Below are positions 23,744-39,000 of a DNA stretch of 64,000 bases, in pieces (position 1 is the stretch's first letter; each line of letters starts with the position of its first letter). The stretch is from NCBI RefSeq assembly GCF_000524195.1, contig NW_020170390.1:317192-381191 (forward strand), in the 5' to 3' direction. A program made the translations under genes and the position numbers. The notes beneath the pieces were generated by a model. The model did not search any database, was not told the DNA's origin, and worked only from the letters and a program-made list of their open reading frames with translations. This DNA comes from Echinococcus granulosus (taxonomy: Eukaryota > Platyhelminthes > Cestoda > Cyclophyllidea > Taeniidae).

Positions 23744-26700
23744 TTTTCGACATCTTCACAGATTTTGATATTTCTGGTGTGTATATATACGAAGAAAGTT
23801 GTCAGATGTGCTTCTTTTATCTGTTTTGATGAGTTTTTTTGATCTCATAGCATAAGGGTAGGTTATTTAGATCGTTTTATAAAAATTGCTGTGTCATTAG
23901 AAAGTTTTGGAGATGTAAAGGAGCATTTTTTACTAAGAGTAATCCTGTTGAAAGTTCAGATTCATTCATTAAATAGTGAAAGACATTGTCTAAATTGTAC
24001 TTCTTTAACTCAAATTCCTGACATCAATTTACGACCATGCTCGATGCAGAATATTTTTTGCTGTCTTACAGTGGTAGCCATGATTCATCATAGCGAAAAT
24101 AAACAGAAGTGCCTTTGAACCCTTCCATGGTATGGACTTTTACGCCCCATCACCAACTTGAACTTGAGGTTACAGGGTAGGTTGTCATGTGTCACTTTTC
24201 CATTTGTGGCCAAAACCCACGCCTCCAATCACCCCTGTAAGGCTTTCGGCATGACTCGCAATGTCCATGTTTGTTTGCATAAACTCCTGGCAATTTGGTG
24301 CCTGGGCTTTATTCAACGCAAATTATATTTGTATTCACGTATTGTCTCCATATTGCGGTGGGTCAAGCCACCTAATTAAATACATATTTGCTAAGCATTA
24401 AGAAAGCACAATAAATTATATTTTCCTAAAAATATAATACCGAAATTTATTAAAAGAGTTTGGCCATATGTTTAAATAAGTCTTGTAAAATGTTTTACTG
24501 GATCACGGAATATATCCAAAAAACTACTTATGTGCTTGTAAGCCGTTAAGCATAAATCTCCCGGCACAGTATGCTTATGCTGAATTGGAATTGGTAATGG
24601 CCCCCACAGTAAATCAGATAATATTTAGCTGTAGGCTAATTAGGAGGGAAACTAAAAGGAACCGATGAATACTTCGTAGCAAAAAGCTCTGGCATTCAAT
24701 GCCGTGTATCCAAGCGAAACATGCTTGCCAATCGAATTCCTATTTCGATTGGATATGGTTGGAACCAATCTTATTTTCTAACAAATGGAAAGTGTCTTGA
24801 TTTGACTTCTGACTTAAATTGCCAATTTGATAAGCCTTCTTCGCTTTGGACAAACTGGGTGATTAATGGCGACGTGGGATGAAGGAATGATTGTGACTGA
24901 GAGCAAACATTATTATTTCGTCCAAATTTTGGCATTTGTCAACTTTTCTACGTCAATTTAAGACTTTATCAAAAGTTTTATCATAACATAAGGCAAAAAA
25001 AAAACAACTTGTTGCTCTATACCACAATACTAAATCCAGCTTAGCTGTTGATTCACCTGTTGCTGACTGTTTGCCATGGTAGAAAATGGAAGAATTTAAA
25101 CGTTGAAACAGAATCAAGAATGGTAGGTTTGTACTTCGAAAGGCACTTGGGGAAAGTGGCAATAATGCTGTCTTGAGATTTTACCAGTAAGGTCAAGCGC
25201 TGTTTGAGTTAACAGGCCTGTGAAAAGTGCGAAGCTGGAGAAGAATAGCCTCAACACATAATTATTGTCCTAAGCCAACATTCTGGCCAAGCTTGAAGCT
25301 AGCGTGAAATCTGCAGTCCCTGCTCCGCTATTTTTGGAATTAATTTCTTAGAGCTTTACCCCAGGGAGTTCCGTCCTGCCAATATGAACAATTAGTGAAA
25401 TCGAATCTGCAAACTGTCTTTCCTCATCAGTTAGTGGGTAGTTCCGATTGTGATTCACGTTGAGTCTCATATTGCTAATAACAACTTCTTTCTTGATCAA
25501 ATTAGTTGACACATCCCCATGGAAAGTTTGCCGGAAACATCTTTCACTGAAGACGGAATGATCAGGTGGTATTTAAACGATCAATTTTTCGTTGCATACG
25601 AAAGTACTCATTTGGTATGTCGTTTTGATATTTGCGTCAAATATAATTTGAATACCCATACTATCCACCTCACAAATTCTGATTTGAGATGCGAATGGAG
25701 TTACTCGTTAACTCTCAGGTAAAAACAACTAACTTTTTAGTAATATTGTACTAAAGGTTGCCGAAATAATGTTGGGAAGATGTTTGAAGTGAACTACGTA
25801 TAAGGAGATAAACCAGAATAAGATTAATCCATCTATTTTACAAACATTTTATGCCTGTGAATAATTGGTGCGGCATCGACTGTGGAAACTTGACTTGGAA
25901 GTTAGCGTAAACAGCATGACCATTCGTTTAGTAAGTGGGAAAGCACTAGCGTACAACCGAATCGCCTATTTGGTATCGGCCGTCAGACCTACATCAGAGT
26001 CGGAACTACATCTAAGACATTCAACACGAGGATGCCGAAGCAAATAATTTGGATTGATCGTGTCATCTGTCGACCGTTAAAAGCTCGGCTTTAGCGCTAA
26101 AAGGAAACGAATGCTAGCTGTTTATAAGTGAAGGAACAGATTTTTGAGCTTCTGTTTATCGCAACTTTTCCATCTTTGTCCCTCTTAACAGACAAAATAA
26201 CGGTAAGTGAATTTGGGTAAATGCAAAATGAAATCAAATCAAATTTCACAGCGAAATTGCCTAGGGTGGTCCAGAATTGGCTGTAACTTTAGAGTTGGCA
26301 GAAATATTATGACTATCTATAGCATAAGTACGGTTTCCCCAAAATCAAGTATACAAATTATGCATTTTCAGGGGCATCAAAGTTATTTAAGACTTTTATA
26401 TAATTTGGCACCCCTTAATGAATGGTCAAATTGTACTTAACAGACTCAACTTTCCAACGAGTATTTGTTGCCGTTTTGGGGCAACAACTCAATTTTCTTT
26501 CCTATTGCTCACTGGTTTGACGACTTCTCCTCAGTCCGAGTGGCTCCCCATTGCTGACACCTCACCATCCACGTGACTACTTGACGGTCTTGCTGACAAG
26601 GCCCACAGACTCGTCTCCACACGGTTTGCTGCACAGCAGCTATTGTTTTAAAAGGATTGATTAAGAGCAGTCATAGGAACATCATTTCCTTGAGGAATAA

Positions 26701-29700
26701 TTCAAGAAATCCTAATAAATAAAACCAACTTTAGAGAGCCTTTATGAACACGAATAATAGGCAAAGTAATTAATTACATATCACTTGATAATCGGACGGA
26801 AGATCACTTATTCCGTTCTTGAATTTACATTACCGGTTTGTTAAGCAAAAACATGCATTTCTTGACCGGAAATAGCTCTGGAGCGTAGAGGGTCCTATTC
26901 CCTCTCTTTAATACCGCTTTACAGAAGTTGGGAAAAGGCCTTTACTTCCAGGAAGAAGTTAATAATATGTCCGAAATGCAACCATTATGTCATCCTGGTA
27001 GACAGATTTATGAAAAGATAATCAAAGGCTGCAAAATTTTTCCAAATTCAGAACTTAATTAATAAACCAGTAAATAAAAGTGTATAGAATAATTATTCAC
27101 AGAACCAAACTACATTTTTTAAATAAGATATTCAACCACACACCCAACACTTGTCGGTTTTACAAAAGTTGCGGAGTTGAGATATGGGCTGAGGGACAAT
27201 AAAATAGTGGTGTCTGACGGCGCCAGTTCAAGTAGCAGTGGTTGAACATTTTTACCAATAATAGGAAATGGTTGGGACTTCTGACTTCTTTAGGTAGAAA
27301 GTGGCGAGAGCTTTAGTTAGTCGTGAGCTTGAGGGCTTTAAGCACAGCAGAAGACTAGCATAGTGGATTAAAAATCCTTTGAGGTGTCGAACGTGTTTCC
27401 AAGTTCCTAAGGTAAAAGGATGCAGAGTTGAGCAGGAGCAGACTCACTTACACTAGTTTTCATCACTACGTGAATAAATAGTCTCTCCTCATTTGAATGT
27501 GGTTGCTACCCCAACTATTCAGTATCATCAATGCGAAAGGATGTAAATGCTGGATTAAGTTTTAGGGGATTTCAAAAAGAAACTGAATCACTTATATGCT
27601 TACCATTTGCTCAACATGTTATTGATGAATATGGTTTTCTAGTGAGAATAGTAAAGTGCTTCAGAAGAGACACTGCCACCCCAACTTCAACGGTCAATAA
27701 TGTCATTAAAAGAGTTTTAGCCAATCGACTCACTGCATTTGATTATGCAGATAAGCAGTGCCCTTTCCTCACACAAGCATCTATTTATAGCATTCTGTAA
27801 GGCATTTCAATTGTTTTCAAAAAATTTGAAGTAGGTTAAGCTCACATTCAAAGCTAGCTCTTTGTGATCGACCATGTTTCCAATTTTTTTATTTTCTGTT
27901 TTTAAGTTGAACTAATGAAGCGATAGAATTTTCACTCAAACAGCAATACATAGGGAAAGTAACAATGCAAAAGTCCCAGTAAAATAGCTATATTTGAGTG
28001 ATTTCTGATTTGAGAGGACTTTTTTGGGCCGTAATAACTTTCATTAGCAACGTGCAGAATAGCTAAGAAGGTAAGGTATAGTTGGGGCGTCATGACCTTA
28101 GAATGATGGCCGACCCATAAGGGCTGTGCAACCTCATGTACACAGGATCGACAGCCATCAGCCTTAAAGTGATGAATTCATTATTAGACTGAAACCTTTA
28201 CCTGATTGACCAAACACCCATTCTCCGCGCATTTCGCTAGCATCAAATTTTCAAAAGTGAATTCACTAGTTTTCTGCTTTGCAGAAGATTGCGCAGATAA
28301 GCAATCCCAACACTAGAGGCGCTGGTAGCAAATTAGCTTTCATGCCCTTTATTAAAATGGAAGTTGCTTAAAATGCGGACTTGTCGACCTGCGTTATCAC
28401 TGTGGAAGCTTACGCAACCTCCCGATTTACCTGTCGCTTAAATTTAAGCCATGTGAGTTAATTCACCTCCAAATAATCTTGAAGACTCTGTGTAATACTG
28501 GGGTTGCGTGTGGATAAAAATCTAACTTAAATGGTCGTGTGGCTGCATTACGCCGCACTGCCATTTGATGTCACATTACTTTTTCATAAAGCACCATGAT
28601 CGTTACTGCCAAAAGTGCTTATCAAACCGCTTATTTTACACTGGCCAGATTGAAGTGAGAGTAAACATAATATGTGCATTTACAATAATAATTCCATTAC
28701 TTCAGGGTGAGCACTGTTGAACTTTTAAAACATTACACTTTCTACCTTGACTATAGTTCATGTATCATGCGAACAAATGCTCGTGATAAAAAAATGGCTT
28801 GGAAGTTCCACATTTTCGCTAAACCGGGGTTAATCTCACCATCATAGACGTGACTTACTAGCGTAAGTGATGGTTTAAAAAGTGGTGCAACTACTTTTTT
28901 CCCATGTAAAAAGATTTCGGGTGAATGTAAGTGCAAAACATCGAGCTACACGCACTTAAATGATTGTTCCTTTAAAACGTTGCTTTAAGCCGTACACTAC
29001 ATCCACGGCTGATCTCCAGATTAATGCAATGTACTCGTCACGTTGCAGTCTGACTTACTTCAACCTGAACAAAAACTTATTTGCGGAAATCACCTATATT
29101 TTTACACTTTAAGGTTACTTTAATTACTTCTGCATTAATAATTTTCTACTCCTTAGAGAATCGTAGGTCTGCATTAATGAATGCTATCCTTTGAAATATA
29201 TTGAAACCTTTGAAAGGGGAAAAAGCGCTGAAAGTGGTTCTTCAAAGAAACTCGCTCGTTGCCTAGGTAAATTCACCATTCAGCAAAATTTAAGGATAAA
29301 CCACGCGGTTGAAAAGAACACCTACAGAATTGATGAATTAGGCGACCTTACATGTAAATCTGAGTCCTCAATCCTGGTTGGTGGGATCAAACCCTTATTA
29401 AGCTGATAATCTTTCTGTGCAATAAAGGTATTCTGGAAGTCACTTTTTACGAAAGGCCCACGGGATGGAAATAGGGTTCACTTAAGCTTTACGACTCCTC
29501 TAGCTAAATTCCAGTTAAAAAGTGCTTATTCTAAGGCTCAAGCACACTTCCTGACTCTATTTAAGGAGTGTTTGGGAACTCAAGTGATTTTAAAAGTTTA
29601 TGCACCCGATCTGGTTGCCTGATTTAATCCCTACAGTGCGTTTGACAAAATAACCCATACTTGTTAATACCTTGGAGGTTGATAAATGATCCTAAGTAAT

Positions 29701-31590
29701 AACTTGCATGAATTAAATTGTTGAAATTTTAATGAGCTTGCTCTACTTCAGTGCATGTGCACCCACAACAAATTCTATTGTGCGGTGTTACTTTGCCGTG
29801 GAATTGGAAAGAAGCAAGCCACTTGGCAAAACCATCTTCTGAAAAAAAAACTGAACAAATTCCCAGAGTCTGTGTACCTGAATGACCCGTAGCGGTTTGT
29901 TAATTTAAAATGACTATTCTGACGCTACTTCATTCACACCCTTAGCGCAATTCCGCCATCAAGATTGTGTACACTTTTGATCTGCGTGCCTGCTGTCTGC
30001 ATTAAGAGCTCTGTTAATAGTTATTTTTCCCATTCATCTTAGTCAAAGGGTTCAAGATTAAAAAGACACGGCTACAAGTGAATGTTTTACCGTTTACGGT
30101 TCTGATTACTCCATTACATGGTTAAAAACCATTGCCAACAGGAAATAGATCAGGGTCATTTATTTAGGCAGCAGGGCACATATCAAAATACCAGCAAGCT
30201 GGCATTAAGAGTGGACTTTCATAATAAGTGTGAGAGACTTATTTACACGTTTAGGACCCAAGCAATGTCTAAAAATTAACTGACGATTAGTTTATACTGT
30301 TTTCTTGTCGCCTTACTTATATTGTAATCACGGATGCGCTAGTTCGCACTCATTAGGCCAGTAAAGTGAATTTGTAAATTAAGGGTGTTCCATGTTTTGA
30401 GAACAAGCGAAATGACGGAATGCAGCCATGACAATACTTCTCTGTTTTGTAAATCCCTTAATGCCCAAATAGATCAGCCACAATAAATTGTGAAGCATTC
30501 GGTTGTGTGAGTATGCAATATGGGTTAATCCGTTTTTAAACGAAGAGGTGCCACTGTGAAAAGCACCTCACTCATTTCCATTTTATAAAATACACAATTT
30601 TGGAGTTAAAACTGCTGATTTTAGTCATACCAACACGATGCCACTTTTCAAATCATGGATTTGAAAAATACGGATGTGCGTAAGCAGCGCTATGCGGTCG
30701 ACCCTTTGAAGAGGGAGGAATCACTTCTAACCTGCGAACGAAGGTCACTTTGGTAGGGAAGAGCTAAAAGTTGGAACATTACAGCTCCATACTTGGGAAA
30801 AGTGGATAAAAACCAAAATATCTACACATAAATGCAAGGATTAAACTCATGATAATACGTGTTACAGAGAAACCAGGCCACCGATTGGATAGCAAATATG
30901 AAAAGGAGATCTCACCTTAACGACTTCACCATTGACAATACATGGCGGGCAGAACATCCGGAAAATTAATCCAAATATGTATCGAAATGTCAAGCTTAAA
31001 CCATGAAAACGATTTATTTCGTTAAAAACCTTGCATCACCTTTCTAGGATGCTCGTGGTTCTCCAAATCCCAATTTATCGCATTTTGAATTAAAAGGAAA
31101 AGGAATAACAAATAAGTAAAATGACCCTGCAAAGCTTAACATTGTTATGGACTTTTAACATAACGGGTGAAAGCAGAAACGACGCAAACATTATCCTCCA
31201 CATATTTTTCGTGACCAACACATTTCCCCTACAATATTACACAAGTACCTTGACCTAAGCTGGTATTTTAACAGTTAGAGGTGCCCTCGGATACCATGCA
31301 TTTGGTTGTCATATTTGAATAACAGCTGTGGCGTCCCGAACCTCTCTCGAAGTAGTGGTACAGAATGGACAGCGGGCTATAGGCATTATCACGGAGCCAC
31401 GCCGCCTGCAGGCAGCCCAAATCGTGGCAACCGAAAAGATCCAGCAGTTAAGCACAATTAAATCACTACAAAACCGTAATTTATATTTGTATTATATGCC
31501 GTAATTTACAAATAGTGGTGAACAGACAAAGCACTTTTCGTTGTCAGTTTTATAATTAATCATAACGACTTCCCCCTGTAAACGTGTATG
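23744..31590. other. Long gene-poor region
   Basis: Nearly 8 kb with no gene I can support. Open frames at 25519-25722 (68 codons, ending near a possible donor), 27531-27800 (90 codons) and 29191-29406 (72 codons) have no recognisable domains and no phase-matched partners. A sequence at 31329 (TGTGGCGTCCCGAACC) resembles the start of the LTR family in reverse orientation but is too short to call. Confidence 0.4.
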
Positions 31591-31728
31591 TGTAGCGCCC
31601 CCAGTCGTCACTGAGGTCGAAAGAAGACATAATATTAAGGCAGAATACGCATTCCCGACATACAGAAGGGCTGAGGGGCCACTGGCATGGCCCGAAGGCC
31701 GTGCCAGTTTAGCAGAAGTACAAAGGCG
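31591..31728 (-). repeat. Diverged, truncated LTR fragment
   Basis: Starts TGTAGCGCCCCCAG, continues with CGAAAGAAGACATAAT and the core GGCCACTGGCATGGCCCGA, in the same order as the LTR at 51350-51552. Similarity fades after GAAGTACAAAGGCG, so the distal third is missing. It is in the same orientation as the 51350 copy, opposite to 8629. It is older and more mutated than the others. Confidence 0.6.
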
Positions 31729-33058
31729 AAGTCTTAATTGCCCACAAACTCAAAAAAGAGTTAAACAAATGATCGAAGTAGTATATACACACTCAATAAA
31801 GTAAAGCATTATTTTGGGAGTAGATAGTTGTTTTTGATGACGGTACGAAAACATAAATGGTGATGCTAATGCACTGTTAAACTGTATGAACCCATAGTAA
31901 CCTGACATAATAATTAGCACATTAAAATGAGTGCTTTAGGCAGTTTTTGCTTCTATACCCGCAGGAAAGGTGTGGAATTAGCAAACCAAACCTTTTTCTG
32001 GACGGTCCTAGCAAGAATCACAAGGAATATAAATTTTAAACCCCAGGCTGTCAGTTTAGGTCCAGTCCAGATCTTCACCTAAGACATTCCTAAATTGCGC
32101 ATAGACTCCGCTGTCAAATGCTTCTGAAGGGTGTACCAATTGTTTTTGTTTGGAGAGGTATGCCAATTACCTCCATGGTACTCATTCATCCACCATATAT
32201 TTTCACCGGGTTGGAATCAAGTTAAAATGTTCAATTTTTCTTAGGAATTTAAGCAGTATTCACAATTGGAATATCACAGAAAAGCGGCACTTCTGGAACT
32301 CTGACAGCCGCGGTGAAGATCTTTCCGCAGTAACATTGCAAACACCCACTTAGCACTGATAAATGCTAGCTGCCCTAAGGCCGGTTAAGTACACCCTAAA
32401 AATGTGGATCGACTGACTAGTAAAGCAGTGAACTAACGGTGATGCCAAATGGCCCACAAACACTCCATACGGGAAAGCGCAGAATGCTCTGAAGATTTGA
32501 ATTGATCTTCTGACCTTTTCCCAGGCCTGGTTAGTCAGAAACAGCACTTCCCATGAGCTCATTCAAAGGAAATAACCGCATTTAAAAATTTCATGAGGAG
32601 CTTTGGACTAACTAACCACCACATCTAGCGTTCCTCGAAACGTTTTTGGAAATTGGTGCAATTTCCCAAGATTGTGACCCTCAGAGAGGTTTTTAATTCA
32701 TAAGATGGCTCATGGGTATGGGTTTCCTTTCATTGAATAGAGACGAGATTGCAACTAGTTACTTGAGGAAAGCATGTAAGTATTTAAAAAGAAACATTAC
32801 ATTTCGCAATTCTACCAGAATCGCGCCTGCATTATACTTTTGTCAATTCTACTGGTCGCCAGAATCACAGAAATCTAGCACCATGCGTTGTTTTTAATTT
32901 TTGATAAGACAACACATCCCTCCCAAACCCTTCAGTAATGTGTAAAGATTAAAAGTTTCCACTTTGAACATATAAACAGGTCTTCTCTTAAAAATTTAAA
33001 TAAAGATGTAGCTGTACATAGGTGAAAACCACACAAAGGCTGGTGGGGAGCCTAACTT

Positions 33059-36000
33059 TTAGGGGAGCTTCGAGGTGAGGAGCAAATCGACCTCCTCCAT
33101 GAATGTGCGCAATCGCAACTCCTTAGAGGTCAAAAGATCAACAACCTCTTCAGCGTCCTCTGGGCAGTAGCGAGCCAAGTCCGTGTATAACACCTAAAAT
33201 CATCAAGTGGCATTAGATTTAGTAAGCAGTCCAACTAGATTATGTACAACAAAGATATCATGAAACCACTAAAATTATCTACTTTTGAGATAGTATAAGA
33301 GAGAACCTAATTGAACCGTGGAGATGGGAAACTACGAATCGAGCTCATATGCACTCCCACGCCAGAAAAGTAATATAGGGGAGCGGCACTTGCAACAAGT
33401 GCTAAAAAGGAAACCGATGCATTGGAACGGGATTAAAAGCTAGGGTAAGTGATTCTAGTAGTATTGGTATTTCGAAGCGATACGACAGAGGCAGGAAAGG
33501 GGAGGAAAGAATAGAATCCACCTTAGCCCAGGGGAGGTCCTCAACAGCACGATAGAAAATGGCCTTGAAAGCAGCGCGCTGTTTGCGGTGCGCATCAAAG
33601 TCACTGGCAGAAGGGGCAGAAGCGGAAGACGCGGAGACGCCAGCAAGGGTCCACTCAAAGGCCATGTAGGCAGACCATAAAACAATACGCAGGTGGTCGG
33701 TCCAGAAAGAGGGTGTCATAGTGAGCGCCAGACTCGGCATTTCTCCACTGGTTCCACCAAAACGCAACATTGGGCTGGAAGATGACGACGACGCCCCCAG
33801 TGCCTTTTCAAAGGCTCTCCGAATTCGTGGCACTGCACCCTGGATCCAACAGTGTGACAACGGATTCGCCTTGGCTGAAATTAACCAATTAGCTCATGAG
33901 GTATCGTCTGAAAACTAGTTCCGTTCCATTTCACCTCCTCTGTGACTGTGACAGAAAGATGCTTGTTTGGGTGTCTTTAGGTCTCGGTCACCACCTTGGC
34001 AGCATGAAAATCCATTTGTGGCATTTCTACCAACAGCTGACCAAAGCTTCTGAAAATTGTAATGAAGTTCTATCAGGATGATGTGTTGCGGCATCAGGGA
34101 GAACTCTGACACACCAATTGTTTCTGTAACGCTGTTTACACCACTCAATTGTTCTATAAATTACCCCATTTAAGACTTAGATAAAGCTTCATTTAACTCA
34201 GGACGCGATAAAACGGAAAGCCCAAAAGCGATGTGTTACTGTTTGTCTCAATCCGCCAAGTAACCAGGTGAGAGGCAGGGCAAGAGCCACATTAAAGATG
34301 TCGGGAAAGAATCGCGTGGCAAATGGAATTCACGACAACATACGAACCACCAGAGCACAGTAAAGGAAGAGAGGCCAAGAAAAAGGAAGAGGTAGTAGAG
34401 ACATTCAAATGTGTCTAAATTCTTTTTGAGTTCTCTCACACTGTCATTTACGAAATCCAAATAAAAGACAAATTCGGTCGTTAATGCTATTTATAGTTCA
34501 CTGATCACTGGTAATCGTTACCTTTATCTTTATGGTCATTCTTGAACCGTTACTTAGAGTAGATATTCATTAATATACACAGAAAGTAGCCAAGTAAAAA
34601 AAAGCATTACAGATGTATAGATAAATTTAGCCGACTATGTTGCATATACATCGGAACGATAAATAGATGAACCACTGTCAAATCGCTCCTACAAAATAAA
34701 AAGGTCATGTATGCTCAATATACTAATGCGTAATAAGAAAAATGCAGAAGGTAAAATGAAAGTGAATAGATAAAACTTAAAGTCATCAACAAGAGAGTAG
34801 GGATAACAAAAAGGCGCTTATCTTATCAAAAGACTTCAAACAATCCCCAGGACTCTGAACAGCCATGCCTGGGTTGAAAATAACAATGAAAAGTGGCATT
34901 TAAGCAGCAATAAACACTGGTACTTTACCCACGCCTTAAAGAGGCGGGTAATTGTAGTTGTCAAGCTTAAGATGCTTCGGTCATTTGTAACTTCCGTTAG
35001 ACTTGATGGAGACATCAAAACTATTATTGCAACTTGGCGAAAAATGTGATCAGAGAAAAGCAGCAAATCTAAGCAGATCTAGGAAAGGAGAGTTTTATAA
35101 CTGATGCACTTGCAATGTGTGCTTTAGCTTCCAAAGATAACTATCTGAAATGTTTTTTTTTTGTAAATGCTGTAGGATAAAAGATTTTGTTTATTTGGTC
35201 TATAAGTAAGGTAAATCCCAAAATTTAGGTTTTAACAAGCATATGTGACCAGCAAAATAGCGTGACTATGGGATTCGCCGTGGTCGAAGATGACAAATGA
35301 GTCACAGTTTGCATAGGTTTATACGAAATGACAACAAATAAAAGTGCTTTTGGTTCAGTAATCGGAAATAACGAGAGTTAAGACTACTTTGCCAGCTGAA
35401 ACCTCTGTCAAAGATAAAAATATGCATTTTAAGGAGCGCAAATTTTGTTACACACGTTTTGAGTGCTAAAGTGGATTCGATTTCATTAAACATTCCGAAG
35501 GTGCATGGGTAAGACTCATTTCAGTCAAAAAAGGGTCCAATGTGAAGCGTGTTCAAACCACTTGTAGTGCCCTCAAGTAGAGTCTCCAGAGTCTTCAGAC
35601 AGAATTGGATGCACTTAAGCAAAAGCTGTTCTGACCGACTAGGAAAATGTAAAGTTTAGTGGAGTGGACAAAATCTCATAGAAAAGCAAATTGTCCTCAA
35701 AGTATCAGACAACCGCTTGACGAAACGAATCATAAAGCAATTAATACAAAGAGATAAATGAATACAAACACCTTTGTCGGCTGAATTATTTTCTTAACAC
35801 AAAAAACCTTTAACAATACATCAAAAGGGATCGAAAGCAATAAAAAACGGAGTCGCTGCTCATAAATGGAGCTAGTGATACCAATATTTACTACTGTGCT
35901 GAACAAGAAACCCATAGACGAATATAGAGGGGGTAGAATATTTTGCCAATGGAATATATTTGCGCGACTATAGGGACTCAGTTGACAGAACGATGAAAGA

Positions 36001-39000
36001 ATCTAGTTGCTATCTCCTACTTGCATATATACGTGCATGGTGAGAGGCATAGAATCACAGAGACAAGACACAAGTGGAATAGCTAAAGCGTCAAAAGCTA
36101 TTTGTTTTCATTTAGCCTGCAAACAAATCCCTTCACTAACATTAATTGAAAATGCGTGATAAAAACTGAACGATTCAAATAAGAGGGCTGGAAAGTAACC
36201 GCTCTTCATGTAATTTGTCTTACTCAAACCTTAAGTAATCGGTAATTAGCTGTGAAAATTAAAGCTATGTAAGCCAGTTTTTTATATTGACAAGCTTGCC
36301 TTTATCTCCGGCAAAAAATGAGTAATATCGATAGAGAAGGAAATTTTGAACACCTGAGGAAAACTGTTAAGTGCTGGGCAGACAAGCGCTGCGTGCATAG
36401 AATTATAGAAGTCTTACCTATCTATCTAGATCCATTAATCATGTTTTTCTATACGATAGGAAGGAAAAAAGATGAATAACTCGGACCAGATTTTCACAAA
36501 CGCTCATTGCATATCCACTGTTACAGCTTCATGCTCATACTAACATGAAGTTTAACTAGATAATCGGTTAGGAGTTGAAGTAGAGCCGGATTCTGAATAC
36601 ACCTTGTGCAAATATTAAAGAGCAACAGAGAGTTGAATGAGACTAGTTAAGGGTGTTTGAATAAAAATTCAAAACGCCTTAAAAATCCATCTGTTTAGAG
36701 TATTTAAGATAGAAAAAAGAAATTAATTCACCACTTTCAACTGAACAAGTCCATGGGCGAGCTACATTAGTGAATTTACGGCCTTTTTACCTGTACACTC
36801 ATGTAACAACTAGAATCCCTCATCAATAGCGTGGGGTTGCTTAAACGGCTAATTCATACTTAACTTTCAAATGGGCATTTTGAACGCTGCATTGAATAAA
36901 GTGCGCCCTACAGTATATTGCGTTAAAATGTTATAGACATCCACTCAAGCTGCACTTGCTCTTCACTTTGATGCAAATCCTGTTTGTGGTTCAGAGAAAG
37001 GATTAGATCTCATCATTCGACTTAATAAAATACTACCAGATATTACAATCAGCCGAACGCACCCAACTGTGGTCTGGAGAGTGACCTAACTAGGCTGATG
37101 CTTTGAAATCATGTTCTCAACGGCCATTCCCAATCGGAACTGAACGACATTTTGGACGAAAGTACTTGGCGAATAAATGAAAACATGCATACATAAACCA
37201 TCAGAGGCAGAGATTTGCTAAAATACCCGTTTGAAGAAATTCGAATAAATCAAGCGCAGCTAATAAAAAGAAGACAAGAAACTTAGATTGACGAGAAGGG
37301 TCAACGGCCCACTTGATTAAAAACAGAAATCAAAGGAAAGAACTGTTAAATGCTCAACTGAAGATAAGCGCACTTAAAAACTCGAAAGTCCAGGTGATGT
37401 TGTTTCAAAAAAACAAATAAAAGGGCATTGTGATCGGAAATACCAGCAGTGGCGCAGTTAACCGACATATTTGCTGACATCACAGCCTTCTTTTTTTATC
37501 AGATCAGTACCAATTCCCGTTAGCAATCCGTCAAAGTTTTACCAATTAAATTCTGTTCTCATTAGAACTACCTCCTTAAAACAGAGGGGGGAAAATTATG
37601 AAACTCCATAAAACAACAGTAGATGGAAGTAGAACAAGATACTTTACGCAAATTTAGTAAACCGAGTCGTAAGCAGGAAAAACCTAATTTGCCCTTTTGT
37701 TATCGAAAATCGTTTGGTTATTTAAAGGGTTTTCTGACGGGCAGAAAGTTCATCTGAATCTTAATCCTTAATCAACGAAAAACAACATTAAAATACTACG
37801 TCAACTGCTCCACTGGACAAAATCGCAACATACGATCAGCAATTAAGCAAGCTGTTTAATCAACCGAAGGATCGTACCATCTGGTGCTAAAAACGCTTCC
37901 AAGTAAGAATTTGCTCCTAGTGACGGGAATTTGAAAGGGTACAAGGGTTAAATAGTGTTAAATATCGGTCCTAACGATGCGTAGTACATGAACGGTCAAA
38001 GCCCTTGACAAAATCGTGAATTAAGCCAAATTTCAACTCTCATGAACCTTTTAATCTCGTCTTGCATTAGCTGGAAGAAACAAGGTTTGAAGGGATGCTC
38101 ATACTACTCACAATTATCAGCAGCGCCGGCAACAATACTGGTCCAGTGCTCTAGCTCCAGCCCAACACAGAGAAGATCCAGGGAAGAGGGAAGGAGACGT
38201 GCCATTAGCTCGGTCTGCTGTTCGGAGGAGAGGCCAAGGAGGTGGGTGGGATCGTCATTGCCCTCGGCCTCCTCCCTCCCCCCCTCAAAGCGCGTGCGCG
38301 GTCGCATTGTGGCGTGGTGGCAAGTAGCCACAAGGTGGCGGGTCACACCGTAGCACACACCGCGCACGCAGTCGGTAAAGCGAGACTCCAAGGCGGAGAG
38401 GATAAGTGGTGGTAGTAGACCCTGAAGGCTTCTTTGGTACCTCAAATACCCGAGCACATGCATGTGTAAGATAAGTTGCGGTAAAATTGTATTGAAGCTC
38501 ATATTTAACTTCGTGTGCTCTTTGATCTTCGCAAGTTCTACTACAATCTCGATGATCCGGACAAGTCCACGCATGTAGCTTCATAATCCTTCTGGTTGGT
38601 GAGGACAAAACCTCCTTCTTTTCTGGCATTTCTTATCATTTTGGGGACAACTCGGGGCGCCACAAAGCCTCAATATCCCTAAACGTCTGTGAGTGTGAAA
38701 AACTTTTAGTACTCAATAGTCACCAAGACGAACATTCGGACGACAGCTTATCCACACAGAAATCCTTTACAATATAAGCCAGGAATTTTACCATCTAGAT
38801 TCAGCACTAGCCTCCAAAAGATGTCACAAACCGATATCTGTACAACTTATGTTCACAGTGGAAATGCTTTTTGCTTTCTGCTAAATGCAAACTGTCCCTC
38901 ACTTTAATGCAGGCCATAATTATCTTGTAGTGGCGCAGTCATGCGATTCAAGTAATAAACGAAGAGACTACAGCATGCGATTGTGAAATTGCAAGAAGCT

